Shown in pieces: positions 27,134 to 38,651 of a DNA stretch of 64,000 bases. The position numbers and the translations under genes are program-made. Source of the DNA: Methanococcus maripaludis C5 (lineage in GTDB: Archaea > AGJL01 > Methanococci > Methanococcales > Methanococcaceae). The DNA is taken from positions 1,674,001 to 1,738,000 of the forward strand of contig NC_009135.1 of the NCBI RefSeq assembly GCF_000016125.1, read 5' to 3'. Under the pieces are notes generated by a model, which saw nothing but the letters and a program-made list of their open reading frames with translations, was not told the DNA's origin and did no database searches. Position 1 is the stretch's first letter. Each line of letters opens with the position of its first letter.

Positions 27134-30100
27134 TTATTGATTTATAATCCCTTTTCTTTTATGAATCAATTCTGCTATTTCAGAACTCACATATGGGTTC
27201 GGACTATTTTCAAATTCTTTTAATTCGTCAAATAAGTAATCTGGGATTTTATTTATTCCTTTTATTTTAAAGAATTTTATTAAAAATAGTTTAGAATCGT
27301 CCTGGGAACTTTTAAGGTAGTCTATAATTCTTTTACTTACTTTTTCAAGGATTTCTTCGTTATCTTCAAAATTGCAGGCATATACTACATCAAGAGCTTT
27401 TCTAAAGATTATCCATTTTTCATCATTGCTTATTAAATTCAGAACTTTTTCATGAATTTCGGGGTAATCTGTGCATTTAATATTTAATTTGATCATACTT
27501 GCAAGAGTTTCTAAACTTTCAACCTGTATTTGGGATGAATCTTCATCAAGAAGTTTTGAAACAAGTATTAAATATTCTTCAAAATTTTTGGATTTTAAAA
27601 CTGCTTCTTCAAACCAGAATGTTTTTTTAGACATTATTGTTTTCAATAATTCAAGGCCTTTGTATGCCAGTAATGGATATTGTCTGTTAAAAATAATTTC
27701 TGAAATGTTTTTAAGGATATATTCTTTATTATTTTCGATTTCATTTAATAATTTGGTGTCTTCTGATTTTACATTGGTTTTTAAGACATCCAATAGTATT
27801 GTCGTAATCATTAAGGAATTTTTATTTGATTTTAGGATATTGAACTTTATAAAATCTGAAAATTCAAGATTTACATAATTTAGGGTTTTGTAATCTTGGG
27901 TTAACAGATATTTTAATGAGAAATATATCTCTTTCCACGTTTGATTTTTAACATCAACAATTTCTGATTCAGCATGGTTTTTAGATAAATATTCTTCAAG
28001 TTCAAGTTTTTCAGCTACTAATTTTGTAGATTCCTCTTTTTTAAGATTGTTAAGTATTTTTAAAGATATTTCTGTTATTTTAGGGTTTACTTGTGGGTAT
28101 ATAACAAATTCTTTTACTTTTTCAGTGATTTTTCCGCTTAATTCAAAATCTTCTTCAATATATCCAAAAATTTCATTTAAAGAATCAATTCGTCTTGAAA
28201 CAATTAGTTCATTTAAATTTCCATAAAGAATATTTTCACGCGAGTTTGGAACTTTTTTAAATTTATTTTTTAAAGTGGTCAAAATGGAATTTGCAGTATC
28301 AAATTCGTTTTTAATCCTTAGCAATTCTGAAAATATATGGAAATATTCTTCGGTAATGTCCTGTTTTTCAATAAATCCAAGGATTTTTTGAATATGTTCA
28401 TAATCTTTAGAATTAATATAACTTCTTAATTTAACTTTAATTCGAATTATGGCAGATTTTTTAAGTTCCGGGTGGTTAATTGTATTTTCAAGAGTTTTAA
28501 ATTTCGCTTTTAATGGTTTATCTTCATAATTCATTAGATATTCTGAATTGGGAAATAATTTTAAAGTATTTTCACAGATGTTTCTTATTATCATAAATTT
28601 ATCCGTGAAATATTTGGTCATGAGTGCAGATTGTAATTTGAATTTCAATTCGGTATCTCCTAATATTTCAGCATATTTTTTAACAAGTATGTTGTAAAAA
28701 ATGGAATAATCCTGCCGTACTTCCATATTGGGGTCATCAAAGTAGGAAATGGATTTAATAAGTAATTCTTTTGGAATTTTAATATTTCTTTCTAAACTAA
28801 TTTGTAATATCCAGACGCCCACGGACCTAACAAGAAATGTATTATCATTTAAAAGCATATCAATAAGTTTATAATTGTATTTGATTCCTTTAGGGATTGC
28901 ATAGGATAGATTTCCAACTTTTTTTCCGATTTCGTATCGATAAAGCCAGTCATCACTTTCAAATTCTTTTTCAAGATTTTTAAATTTTTCATGAATCATG
29001 CTTTTTGGAATTTCTTCATAGGTATTTATGGCATTTTCATTAAAATAAGGACTTTTTTCAGGACCCAATAGGTCGTATCGTTCGAGATTTGCCAGTAATT
29101 TAACGCCCGAATAATAATTGATATTGTTTTTTCTAAAAATTTCGCAAATATTTTTAGATTCTAGAATTTCTTCAATATTCATATTCAATTCTTTATAATT
29201 CATTAAAACAAACGAATTTAGAATTTCTAATCCATAATTACTGATTAAATAGTTTTCATGTCTTAAATAATCATTAGATACATTTTTAATAAGTTTTAAA
29301 GCTTTTTCATGGGTAACGTTTGAACTTATAAGTATTTTTACGTATGAAGAATTTAAAATTGCGTTTAAACTATCAATTTCAGTTTTTGATTCCAAAACTT
29401 TAAAAATTAAAGAATTAATATCTAATAAAATTTCATTTTTAGATTCATTTAATTTTTTTAGTAAATCAGTATGTTTTTTGGCAGTAATTGCAGATATAAA
29501 TGCTATTTTGAATTCAAAATTATCCAAATGTTTTAAAATTAACAATAACTCTTCTTTACTAATTTCTTTTTTGAGATTAATAATTACAAGTTTTCTAAAT
29601 AATTTATTTTCCTTATCAAGGCTATTTTCATCGATATGTGGTGATTCTATCAAAAATTTTAATTCTTTTATAATCGATTTAGGAATGCTTTCAAACTCAT
29701 CAAGTATCGCTTGAGCAAGTATTCTAGAAAGTTCTGAACTTGAATATAGTGAAATCATCGAAAGTTCCGGAAGTGAATTTTTGAGATATTCTGGGGAGTA
29801 TATTGATACGAAACCTAAAACAAGCAGGGCCCTTACAACTTCAAAATTATTTTTTGAATATAACTTTGATGTATGGTATGTCACGATATTATCTATTACT
29901 TTTGGATTTATTGAGTCAATAATCTGCCTTGAAAATTCTTTTACAAGATTATTTGAAAATTCAGTATTTATATACACGTGTATTAAAAGTTTTTCTGATT
30001 TTTTGGGATATTTTAAAATAATATTTTTTATAGAACTAAGCAAATTCAATAATACTGCAATATTTGGGTCAGAATTCAGTACTACAATTTTTTGAATCCT

Positions 30101-30229
30101 TTTTTCAAGTTCTTCTTCACCAATGTATCCTAAAATTTTTGCAGATTCCGCCCTTTCTTTATAATCTTTGGATTCTATAAACTTATCAAAAAGTGATATA
30201 AGGTCTTTTTGAGGTAGATCTTGATACAT
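27134..30229 (-). CDS. Giant HEAT-like repeat protein, paralogue A
   Basis: 1031 residues, almost entirely predicted alpha-helix and Leu/Ile/Lys/Glu/Asn-rich, with no membrane segment or catalytic motif. The N-terminus (SKDYKERAESAKILGYIGEE) matches the upstream gene in the block AKILGY(I/L)G, and the mid-protein block VGVWIL (about residue 477) is also shared, so the two arose by duplication. HEAT-type A/B helices recur. GGAG precedes the ATG at 30229 and the gene follows its paralogue by 17 bases, so one transcript is likely. A scaffold role is inference. Confidence 0.75.
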   Translation of the reverse strand: MYQDLPQKDLISLFDKFIESKDYKERAESAKILGYIGEEELEKRIQKIVVLNSDPNIAVLLNLLSSIKNIILKYPKKSEKLLIHVYINTEFSNNLVKEFSRQIIDSINPKVIDNIVTYHTSKLYSKNNFEVVRALLVLGFVSIYSPEYLKNSLPELSMISLYSSSELSRILAQAILDEFESIPKSIIKELKFLIESPHIDENSLDKENKLFRKLVIINLKKEISKEELLLILKHLDNFEFKIAFISAITAKKHTDLLKKLNESKNEILLDINSLIFKVLESKTEIDSLNAILNSSYVKILISSNVTHEKALKLIKNVSNDYLRHENYLISNYGLEILNSFVLMNYKELNMNIEEILESKNICEIFRKNNINYYSGVKLLANLERYDLLGPEKSPYFNENAINTYEEIPKSMIHEKFKNLEKEFESDDWLYRYEIGKKVGNLSYAIPKGIKYNYKLIDMLLNDNTFLVRSVGVWILQISLERNIKIPKELLIKSISYFDDPNMEVRQDYSIFYNILVKKYAEILGDTELKFKLQSALMTKYFTDKFMIIRNICENTLKLFPNSEYLMNYEDKPLKAKFKTLENTINHPELKKSAIIRIKVKLRSYINSKDYEHIQKILGFIEKQDITEEYFHIFSELLRIKNEFDTANSILTTLKNKFKKVPNSRENILYGNLNELIVSRRIDSLNEIFGYIEEDFELSGKITEKVKEFVIYPQVNPKITEISLKILNNLKKEESTKLVAEKLELEEYLSKNHAESEIVDVKNQTWKEIYFSLKYLLTQDYKTLNYVNLEFSDFIKFNILKSNKNSLMITTILLDVLKTNVKSEDTKLLNEIENNKEYILKNISEIIFNRQYPLLAYKGLELLKTIMSKKTFWFEEAVLKSKNFEEYLILVSKLLDEDSSQIQVESLETLASMIKLNIKCTDYPEIHEKVLNLISNDEKWIIFRKALDVVYACNFEDNEEILEKVSKRIIDYLKSSQDDSKLFLIKFFKIKGINKIPDYLFDELKEFENSPNPYVSSEIAELIHKRKGIINQ

Positions 30230-30246
30230 AGTTTAACTCCGAATAC

Positions 30247-33200
30247 TTAATGATTAAGTTTGGATTCAATTTCTCCAATATCTCTTTTAATATCATAATT
30301 TTCAGAATTTTTAAGGTTAAAGAGTTTATTTATCAAATTTTCGTCTATTTGTGTAATATCTTGAATTTTAAAGAATCTTAATAATATCAATTTAGAATCA
30401 TCGTTTGAATTTTCAATTTTTTTAATCAATAATTCAGAAATATGGTTTAAAAGTTCCTTTTCCATCTTATAACTACTGAGTACGTTTACAATTTTTTTGA
30501 AGTTTGTCCAGTTTGAATTATCCACTAGATTGATGAGTTTTTCAATAAATTCTTCTGAAAAACCGCAATATTTTGAATTTTTGGCATAATAATCAAGTGC
30601 GTCGAGAGTTTCGCTAATTACATTATCATCTGGATAATCTAAAAGTGAATTTAAGAATATGCACCAGTTTTTATTTTTTGAATCATTATAAAGATGTTCT
30701 AAAAGCCATTCGGGTTTATTTTTAACAATTTCGACAGTTAATAATAGTGCATTTTTTGAAAGTATTTTATAATCCGTTAAATGTATCAAATAATACAAAT
30801 TATCCAGAATTTTTGGATTTTCAACATCGATTCTGGTTATTATATCAGAATTCTGGTCCGCAATTGCATTTTTTAAAATTTTTAATATAATTGTAGTTAA
30901 AATTACGGAAGGACGTTTTGAATAATCCGATAAAAAGTATAAAATATCGTTAAAATTAACTGATCCATAATCGTAATCTGATGTTTTATGTAGATAATGG
31001 CTCAATTTTATATAAAGGTCTTCAGAAGATATATCTTTTATTTTTTCATCAGACTGCTCTTTAATTTTTTTTAAATCGTTTAAATATGTTTCAAACTCTT
31101 CTTTTTCAAGAACTATTCTTCTACTTTCAATATCGGACTGTAAATTTAAAATATCAATACAATGTTCTGTAAGTTTTTCATCTCGGTACATTATCAAAAT
31201 TTCCTTTATTTTAAGTTTTATTTCGTCACTGAGTTCGAATCCTTCGTTTAAATACATAAGGATTTCTTCAACTCCCTCGATTTTATATTCAACTATCGGA
31301 CTATCTAAACTGTCCAAGATATGGATCTCAAGAGATTTTGGAATTAATTTGTAACTTTTTTTTAAGTTATTCAATAGATAATCCGCACCATCATAATTCT
31401 TTTTTAATTTTACGAGTTCTTCCAATAAATAAGAACAATCGAGTTTTGATTCATGTGTTTCGAGGAATTTTAAAATGTTTAAAATATTTTTTTCATCATT
31501 TTTCAAGATGTAACTATCCATATTTACCTTTAATTTTTCTAAAAATGCCGCAGACGATACTGGATTTTCAAGATAAGGTTCAGGATAATCCAAAGTATTT
31601 AATTCATTCTGAAACTTTTCAGATCTGTTTTCCAAACTTTCCAATATTTTATTTAATATATTTTTGATAACTGCTTTTGAAGGAGAATGTTTTTCAGTCA
31701 CATACAGATTTCCTAAAGTAGATTTAAGTTTTGACGCAATATTGAAGTTTTTTACTATTTCCGAATTTTTTTCCAATAATTCATTGAAGAATAAGTAGTA
31801 TTCAAATCTCAATTCCCAATATGGGCTTTTTAAATTGTGAATTGATTGTAAAATAATCCTTTCGGGAATTTTTACGTCGTATTTTGAAAGTACCCTAAGT
31901 ATCCATACTCCAATGGTTCTTACAAGATATATCTCATCATGAAGAATATTGTTTAAAAGGTCGAAGTTCATAAAATCTTTTGATTCTTCAAAATATAGTG
32001 CAGTTCCTAATTTTTTTACACTTTCATATCTTTCAAGCCAGTATACACTTTCAAAGTTTTTTTCAGCCGATTTTAAATACTCGTAACGTTCTGAATGACT
32101 CATGTAACGCATTTTTAAATCAAGAGATTTGATCAAATATGGGCTTTCATCAATTTCCGGTAGGACATTATATTTCTCAATTAAAAGTGGAATTCCAAAG
32201 TGGTAGCATAATGGATGTTCTTTTAAAACATTTTCAAATGGATGATTATCAAAAAGTTCATCAATTTTTTCATCTAAATTCAATTTTTCTATTTTAAATA
32301 ATGAATAAATCATTTTCAATGAGTATGCTTTTAACAGATGGTTTTTTCCAGAGATATTTTTTTTTAAATAGTAAAATATCTTTTCAAAATCCAAGTGTTT
32401 AATGTCCATATTTAACATGCGGCATATATCCAAAATTAAATAGTATGAAACTAGCTGTTGCATATTGCCGAGATGTTTTTTGTAGAATTTTGAAATATGG
32501 TTTTGAAATATCAAAGGATATTCTGAAAATGTATCTTTAACTTTAAAAATATTGTTTTGAAGTGAAATTGCTGCAAGTAACGAATAAAAGTCGTTTTCAT
32601 TCGATAAATATTTTAACAATTCCTGCAGCGTATTTTCATCTGCTTCTTTTGAAATTGTAAGGTTAATTAGGAATTTAGAAGTTTCATCATTGGTTTCAGC
32701 AAGATTTATCAATTTTATATCTATTTTTTTATTGAAAACAAGGTAGGAATACCTCAAAAGGTTTCTATCAAGTTTTGAAAAGTCATCGAGGGTTCCAAGT
32801 GCGATTAACTGAATTAAATTGGATTTATCGTACGTAGAAACCATTACAATTTCAGATAGTGCTTTATCCAAAAATTCTGGGCTGAATCTTGAGATTAATG
32901 AAAGACCGACGATTGATTTTAATCTTTCTTCTGTATTTTTTGAATAAATTCCATTTTTAAAATATTCAACATGCCTTTCGATTACATCTGGTTCAAAAGC
33001 TCTTATTTCATTTTTAGCATGTTCTGATAGAATATTGTTTGAAAATTCTGCATTGAAATACATACAGGATAAAAATTCGCTAAAAACTTCCGGAAATCTA
33101 TTTAAGATATTTGAAAACGCAGTTATTACATTTAAGCGTATTGAAATGTCATTTTCCAAAGTAAGTTTTAAAATATTGTCCATTCGACTTTTAATTTCTT

Positions 33201-33315
33201 TTATTCCGAGGTATCCTAATAGTTTTGTAGCTTCTGTCTTTTCCTTAATATCGTCTGAAATTATGTACTCGTCAAATCTTTTCAATAATTCTTCTTTTGA
33301 CATTTCCGCATACAT
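30247..33315 (-). CDS. Giant HEAT-like repeat protein, paralogue B
   Basis: 1022 residues with the same architecture and length as the downstream gene. Shared blocks include (S/T)(A/K)(K/L)LGY(I/L)G near residue 30, EFSNN near 90, YSKN near 125, FSPEFL near 145 and IGVWILR near 465. It starts MYAEMSKEELLKRF at the ATG at 33315 with GGTGAGG upstream. No domain with known chemistry is seen. The pair appears as a two-gene operon divergent from the tungstate/molybdate transporter. Sequence divergence between the copies is high, so the duplication is old. Confidence 0.75.
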   Translation of the reverse strand: MYAEMSKEELLKRFDEYIISDDIKEKTEATKLLGYLGIKEIKSRMDNILKLTLENDISIRLNVITAFSNILNRFPEVFSEFLSCMYFNAEFSNNILSEHAKNEIRAFEPDVIERHVEYFKNGIYSKNTEERLKSIVGLSLISRFSPEFLDKALSEIVMVSTYDKSNLIQLIALGTLDDFSKLDRNLLRYSYLVFNKKIDIKLINLAETNDETSKFLINLTISKEADENTLQELLKYLSNENDFYSLLAAISLQNNIFKVKDTFSEYPLIFQNHISKFYKKHLGNMQQLVSYYLILDICRMLNMDIKHLDFEKIFYYLKKNISGKNHLLKAYSLKMIYSLFKIEKLNLDEKIDELFDNHPFENVLKEHPLCYHFGIPLLIEKYNVLPEIDESPYLIKSLDLKMRYMSHSERYEYLKSAEKNFESVYWLERYESVKKLGTALYFEESKDFMNFDLLNNILHDEIYLVRTIGVWILRVLSKYDVKIPERIILQSIHNLKSPYWELRFEYYLFFNELLEKNSEIVKNFNIASKLKSTLGNLYVTEKHSPSKAVIKNILNKILESLENRSEKFQNELNTLDYPEPYLENPVSSAAFLEKLKVNMDSYILKNDEKNILNILKFLETHESKLDCSYLLEELVKLKKNYDGADYLLNNLKKSYKLIPKSLEIHILDSLDSPIVEYKIEGVEEILMYLNEGFELSDEIKLKIKEILIMYRDEKLTEHCIDILNLQSDIESRRIVLEKEEFETYLNDLKKIKEQSDEKIKDISSEDLYIKLSHYLHKTSDYDYGSVNFNDILYFLSDYSKRPSVILTTIILKILKNAIADQNSDIITRIDVENPKILDNLYYLIHLTDYKILSKNALLLTVEIVKNKPEWLLEHLYNDSKNKNWCIFLNSLLDYPDDNVISETLDALDYYAKNSKYCGFSEEFIEKLINLVDNSNWTNFKKIVNVLSSYKMEKELLNHISELLIKKIENSNDDSKLILLRFFKIQDITQIDENLINKLFNLKNSENYDIKRDIGEIESKLNH

Positions 33316-34685
<1,370 letters not shown>

Positions 34686-34767
34686 TTAAAATCCATTATT
34701 TTTTTTCGCATTTTTTGATTTTAAACATATGTGCGAAATTATTATGCTCTATAAATCCGGTGATAAT

Positions 34768-35571
34768 TTGAAAAAAATATTGGTGCTAGGAATTGTTGGA
34801 ATTTTACTTCTAACATGTTTTGCAGGCTGTACTGATAATTCAGCAGATACAGGCTCTGAAAAGATATACGATGGTAAAACATTAAGATTATGCTGTGGAG
34901 CAGGTTTAATGAAACCTATGAATGAAATAATTGCTAACTTTGAAAATGAAACTGGAGCAAAAGTTCAGGTTCACTACGGTGGAAGCGCTGAAGTATTCGG
35001 TGTTTTAACCACAACCGGTGAATGTGACGTATTTATTCCAGGCGCATACAAATATACTGAAGATGCAATGAAAGCTGGATACATATTAAATGACACTGTT
35101 TTAATGGTGGTCTACCACGTTCCAGTTATTGCAGTTCCTGAAGGAAATCCTAAAAATGTAACGTGTCTTGAAGATTTAACAAGAGAAGATGTATCAGTTG
35201 TTTTAGGAGACCCACAAGCATGTGCTATTGGAAAAACTGCTAAAAGCATATGCGAAAAGAACGGGATATGGGAAGATGTAAATTCAAATGTTGAAGTTTT
35301 CACCCCTACCGTAAACCAGCTTTTAATATACGAAGCAACAGGACAGGCAGATGCAACCATTATATGGGAAGACATGGTTACATGGGCAGAATCAGAAGGA
35401 AAAATTGTAGTTATTCAAATACCAAAAGATCAAAATACCATCAAAACAATCCCAACTGCAGTTACCACTATGGCAGAGGATGTTGAAGTTGCAAAAGCTT
35501 TCAATGATTATGTAATCTCAGAAGAATCATTGGGACTCTGGCAGAAGTGGGGTTTTAACCCATGCAACTAA
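34768..35571 (+). CDS. ModA-like molybdate/oxyanion-binding lipoprotein
   Basis: 267 residues from a TTG at 34768, five bases after GGTG; an in-frame ATG at 34729 lacks a ribosome site and would put 13 residues before the signal. The signal KKILVLGIVGILLLTCFAGC has a lipobox (FAGC). The body is a ModA-type periplasmic-fold protein: RLCCGAGLMKPMNEI, VHYGGSAEVFG, GDPQACAIGKTA and ATIIWEDMV. It is not a close copy of the WtpA next to it. Its end overlaps the permease start by ten bases, so it is in the same operon. Confidence 0.85.
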   Translation: MKKILVLGIVGILLLTCFAGCTDNSADTGSEKIYDGKTLRLCCGAGLMKPMNEIIANFENETGAKVQVHYGGSAEVFGVLTTTGECDVFIPGAYKYTEDAMKAGYILNDTVLMVVYHVPVIAVPEGNPKNVTCLEDLTREDVSVVLGDPQACAIGKTAKSICEKNGIWEDVNSNVEVFTPTVNQLLIYEATGQADATIIWEDMVTWAESEGKIVVIQIPKDQNTIKTIPTAVTTMAEDVEVAKAFNDYVISEESLGLWQKWGFNPCN

Positions 35572-36344
35572 TTAATTTTAAAAAAATGTCAATTTTTCTG
35601 ACATTTTCATTTACATTTTTACTTTTTTTATCGATAAGTTCACTCATTCTAGTTCCGAAGTTTGAAGATGTTTTTGCAGCGTTATTTCATCCAGAAATGA
35701 TCTATTCTCTTAAAGTATCGTTGTATTCCTCATTACTTTCAACAGCATTCGTTTTAGGATTTTCAATTCCTACAGGCTATGCGATATCTAGATACTCGTT
35801 TCCAGGAAAAAATGTAGTAAAAGCAATACTTGATTTACCAATAGCTTTTCCAGAGCTTGTTTTAGGGCTTGCACTCTTACTTTTATTCGGTCAGACATTT
35901 ATTGGAGACATTTTAGAATTTTTTGGAATAAAAGTAGTATTTACCAAACTAGGAATAGTTGTAGCCCAGATTTTTACAGCACTTCCTTATGCGATAAGGA
36001 TTGTATGTTCTACTTTTCAGGATATTAATCCAAGATATGAACTCGTTTCAAGGAGTCTTGGATACAGCGAGTTTGAAACTTTTAAAAATGTTACCCTCCC
36101 AATGGCAAGAAGCGGGATTTTTGCTTCATCGATAATCGCGTTTGCAAGGTGCATGGGTACGTTTGGAACAGTTTTGATGCTTGCCGGCGGTACGTACATG
36201 TACACAGAAACGCTTCCAATAACTTTGTACCTAAACATGTCATATGGGAACCTCGGGATGGCAATTTCAAGCGGAATTGTGCTTCTAATGATATCCTTTA
36301 TCGCAATATTGATATTTGAGAAATACGAAGGAGGGAAATTTTGA
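35562..36344 (+). CDS. Molybdate/tungstate ABC transporter permease (ModB/WtpB)
   Basis: 260 residues with about six membrane segments. The cytoplasmic EAA-type loop that docks on the ATPase is visible as RSLGYSEFETFKNVTLPMARSGI (from about residue 164). One permease gene serves both binding proteins upstream. Its stop codon overlaps the TTG start of the ATPase gene. Confidence 0.92.
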   Translation: MQLINFKKMSIFLTFSFTFLLFLSISSLILVPKFEDVFAALFHPEMIYSLKVSLYSSLLSTAFVLGFSIPTGYAISRYSFPGKNVVKAILDLPIAFPELVLGLALLLLFGQTFIGDILEFFGIKVVFTKLGIVVAQIFTALPYAIRIVCSTFQDINPRYELVSRSLGYSEFETFKNVTLPMARSGIFASSIIAFARCMGTFGTVLMLAGGTYMYTETLPITLYLNMSYGNLGMAISSGIVLLMISFIAILIFEKYEGGKF

Positions 36345-37402
36345 GTTTCGTTAAAGTTGAAAACTTAAATATCAATCTGGGCGAGTTTAAGTTAGAGGAC
36401 GTTAATTTAAGCGTTGAAAAAGGAGATTATGTAACAATAATCGGGCCAACTGGTAGCGGAAAATCCATACTCTTAGAAACTGCGCTTGGATTTTATACTC
36501 CTGAAACTGGAAAGATATTTTTGGAAGAAAAAGAGATAACAGGTTTAGATCCTGAAAAAAGGAATATAAGCATAATTTATCAAGATTATGCACTGTTTCC
36601 ACACATGACAGTTTACGAAAATATCGAATACGGTCTTAAAAAGAAATTGAAGGATAAAAAAGTCATAAAAGAAGAAATCCTTCAGATAACAAAACTTCTC
36701 GGAATCGATCATCTGTTAAACCGAAAACCCGAAACCCTTAGTGGTGGAGAAATGCAAAGGGCATCCATTGCAAGAGGGCTTATCATAAAGCCAAAAATCC
36801 TTTTTATGGATGAACCTTTCAGTGCATTGGACGTTAAAACAAAAGAAAAGATAAGAATACTCGTTAAAACTGCAATAAAAAAATATGGAACGACAGTACT
36901 TCATGTAACTCACGATTTTGATGATATATGGAGTCTTGCAGATAAAGTTTTGATAATGAAGGGCGGGAGAGTTTACCAGTACGGAACTCCTGAAGACGTA
37001 TTTTCAAACCCTTCATCTGAAATAGTTGCAGATTTTGTTGGTACAAACATTCTTGATTCAAAAGTGGAAGAGGTACTGGGGGACATTTCAGTTTTGGATG
37101 TTTCAGGAGTAAAGATGTATTCTTCAGATATTGCAGAAGTTGGCGAGAATGTAAAATTATCAATTAGGCCTGAAAATATAATCGTTGCTTTGAAGTGTTT
37201 TGACAGCTCTGCAAAAAACGTATTCAATGGAAAAGTTACCGAAATTCAAAAAAGAGGCCATTTGGTCTGGTTAACATTGGATATTGGCGGTGTTGATCTA
37301 AAAGTGCTTGTTACACCAAATTCTCTTGAAGCTTTGGAAATTGAAGAAAATAAAATATTATGTGTAATGTTCAAAGCAACAGGCGTTAAAATAATAAGAT
37401 AA
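36341..37402 (+). CDS. Molybdate/tungstate ABC transporter ATPase (ModC/WtpC)
   Basis: 353 residues from a TTG at 36341 behind GGAGGG. Walker A GPTGSGKS (about 37-44), Q-loop IYQDYALFPH, signature LSGGEMQRA (about 133), Walker B ILFMDEPFSALD and switch His in HVTHDFDD. From about residue 235 to the end is a TOBE/Mop-like domain that can bind the oxyanion and inhibit transport. Operon order is wtpA, modA-like, permease, ATPase. Confidence 0.93.
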   Translation: MSFVKVENLNINLGEFKLEDVNLSVEKGDYVTIIGPTGSGKSILLETALGFYTPETGKIFLEEKEITGLDPEKRNISIIYQDYALFPHMTVYENIEYGLKKKLKDKKVIKEEILQITKLLGIDHLLNRKPETLSGGEMQRASIARGLIIKPKILFMDEPFSALDVKTKEKIRILVKTAIKKYGTTVLHVTHDFDDIWSLADKVLIMKGGRVYQYGTPEDVFSNPSSEIVADFVGTNILDSKVEEVLGDISVLDVSGVKMYSSDIAEVGENVKLSIRPENIIVALKCFDSSAKNVFNGKVTEIQKRGHLVWLTLDIGGVDLKVLVTPNSLEALEIEENKILCVMFKATGVKIIR

Positions 37403-37406
37403 TAAT

Positions 37407-38597
37407 TTATTTTTTTAATTTTTCAATATGGTTTAAAACTGCAATAACACTCATTGCTACACCTTCAACTTCAATTCCGCCGACTCCTTTTACACCATCT
37501 CCAACAAGTAATAAGTTATCCCTAACGATTGGATTTAAGTCAGTTCCATTTGAAGCATGATTTACAGGCCAACCATTACCGTAACTTTGAATGGATATTA
37601 TTTCATAGTCTTTTCCACCAAATAATGATTCAATATCATTTAAAGCAAGGTTTATTTCTTCTTTAGTGTTATTTTTGATTTGAGTTGCATGAAGCATTAT
37701 TAAATTATAGTCTTCCTTTGCTAAACTCCTGTCAACATTTGAAGGCTGGTTTAAACCATTAATTCTTTCGCAATCCGTTGTAAATATGACACTTGCACCA
37801 TCTACAAGACTCGATTTACTTGCAACGTTTATTTTTATTCCTTTTGAAGGAACTGGTTCTTTTTCAATGAATTTAATGTTTGACATTTTTTCAGTTAATT
37901 TTGGAGATGCATTGCTTATTACTATATCAAACTGCTCTGAATCAATAAATGCACTATTTTCTTCAACTTCGATTTTTTCTACCGCATGATTTGTGTAGAT
38001 TTTCCCGCCGTTTTTATTGATTATTTCAACAAGGCTATCGGTAACGCCTTTACAACCGCCAACTGGAATTCCCGGGCCTCCAAATTTATGGTATAACTTA
38101 CTTATTTCCATAATTTCTGACATAGGGGTGTCGTAAGCATTTAAACTCAAAGCCCAACCGCTAAAAGAGTTTCCAACCGCAAGGGCAAGAGGAATATCTT
38201 CTAAAAATTCACCAAATGGTATATTTTTATCAATTTTTCCAAGTTTAAGGCTTGCAGCAAGTTTCAATCCTTTTAATTTTTCTTTTGTATTAACGAGTCC
38301 AAAAATATCCTTATATTCGTGATTTTTCCCATTTACTCTGAAGTATCCATCAGGTTCTGAATTTACTATTTTTACATCACTTCCAGCTCTTCGAAGTGTT
38401 TGTGCTAAATACCCGTCGTTTCCGTGAGGTATCATGTGAAGTGCCCCGGTAGTTAATTGAAACCCTTTGTATGGAATATTTGTAAATCTGCCCCCAACAA
38501 ATGGAAGTTTTTCGTAAATTGTAACGGAGTGTTCTTTTGATAAAATTGCACCGCTTAATAGGCCTCCAAGGCCCGCTCCAATAATTCCAATTTTCAT
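37407..38597 (-). CDS. FAD-dependent phytoene-desaturase-like oxidoreductase
   Basis: 396 residues from the ATG at 38597 (GTGAT four bases upstream; GTG and ATG two to three codons earlier are part of that site). N-terminal Rossmann motif GIIGAGLGGLLSGA (about 4-17), then YEKLPFVGGR for FAD. The C-terminal FAD motif is LLVGDGVKGVGGIEVEGVAMS. This is the COG1233-type flavoprotein family (phytoene dehydrogenase, carotenoid isomerase and related). In methanogens a role on polyprenyl lipids is possible but unproven. Convergent with the transporter operon, four bases apart. Confidence 0.8.
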   Translation of the reverse strand: MKIGIIGAGLGGLLSGAILSKEHSVTIYEKLPFVGGRFTNIPYKGFQLTTGALHMIPHGNDGYLAQTLRRAGSDVKIVNSEPDGYFRVNGKNHEYKDIFGLVNTKEKLKGLKLAASLKLGKIDKNIPFGEFLEDIPLALAVGNSFSGWALSLNAYDTPMSEIMEISKLYHKFGGPGIPVGGCKGVTDSLVEIINKNGGKIYTNHAVEKIEVEENSAFIDSEQFDIVISNASPKLTEKMSNIKFIEKEPVPSKGIKINVASKSSLVDGASVIFTTDCERINGLNQPSNVDRSLAKEDYNLIMLHATQIKNNTKEEINLALNDIESLFGGKDYEIISIQSYGNGWPVNHASNGTDLNPIVRDNLLLVGDGVKGVGGIEVEGVAMSVIAVLNHIEKLKK

Positions 38598-38651
38598 AAA
38601 CATCACTTAAAAAAGTTTAAAATAAAAATAATTTAAAAAAATAGTAGTCAA

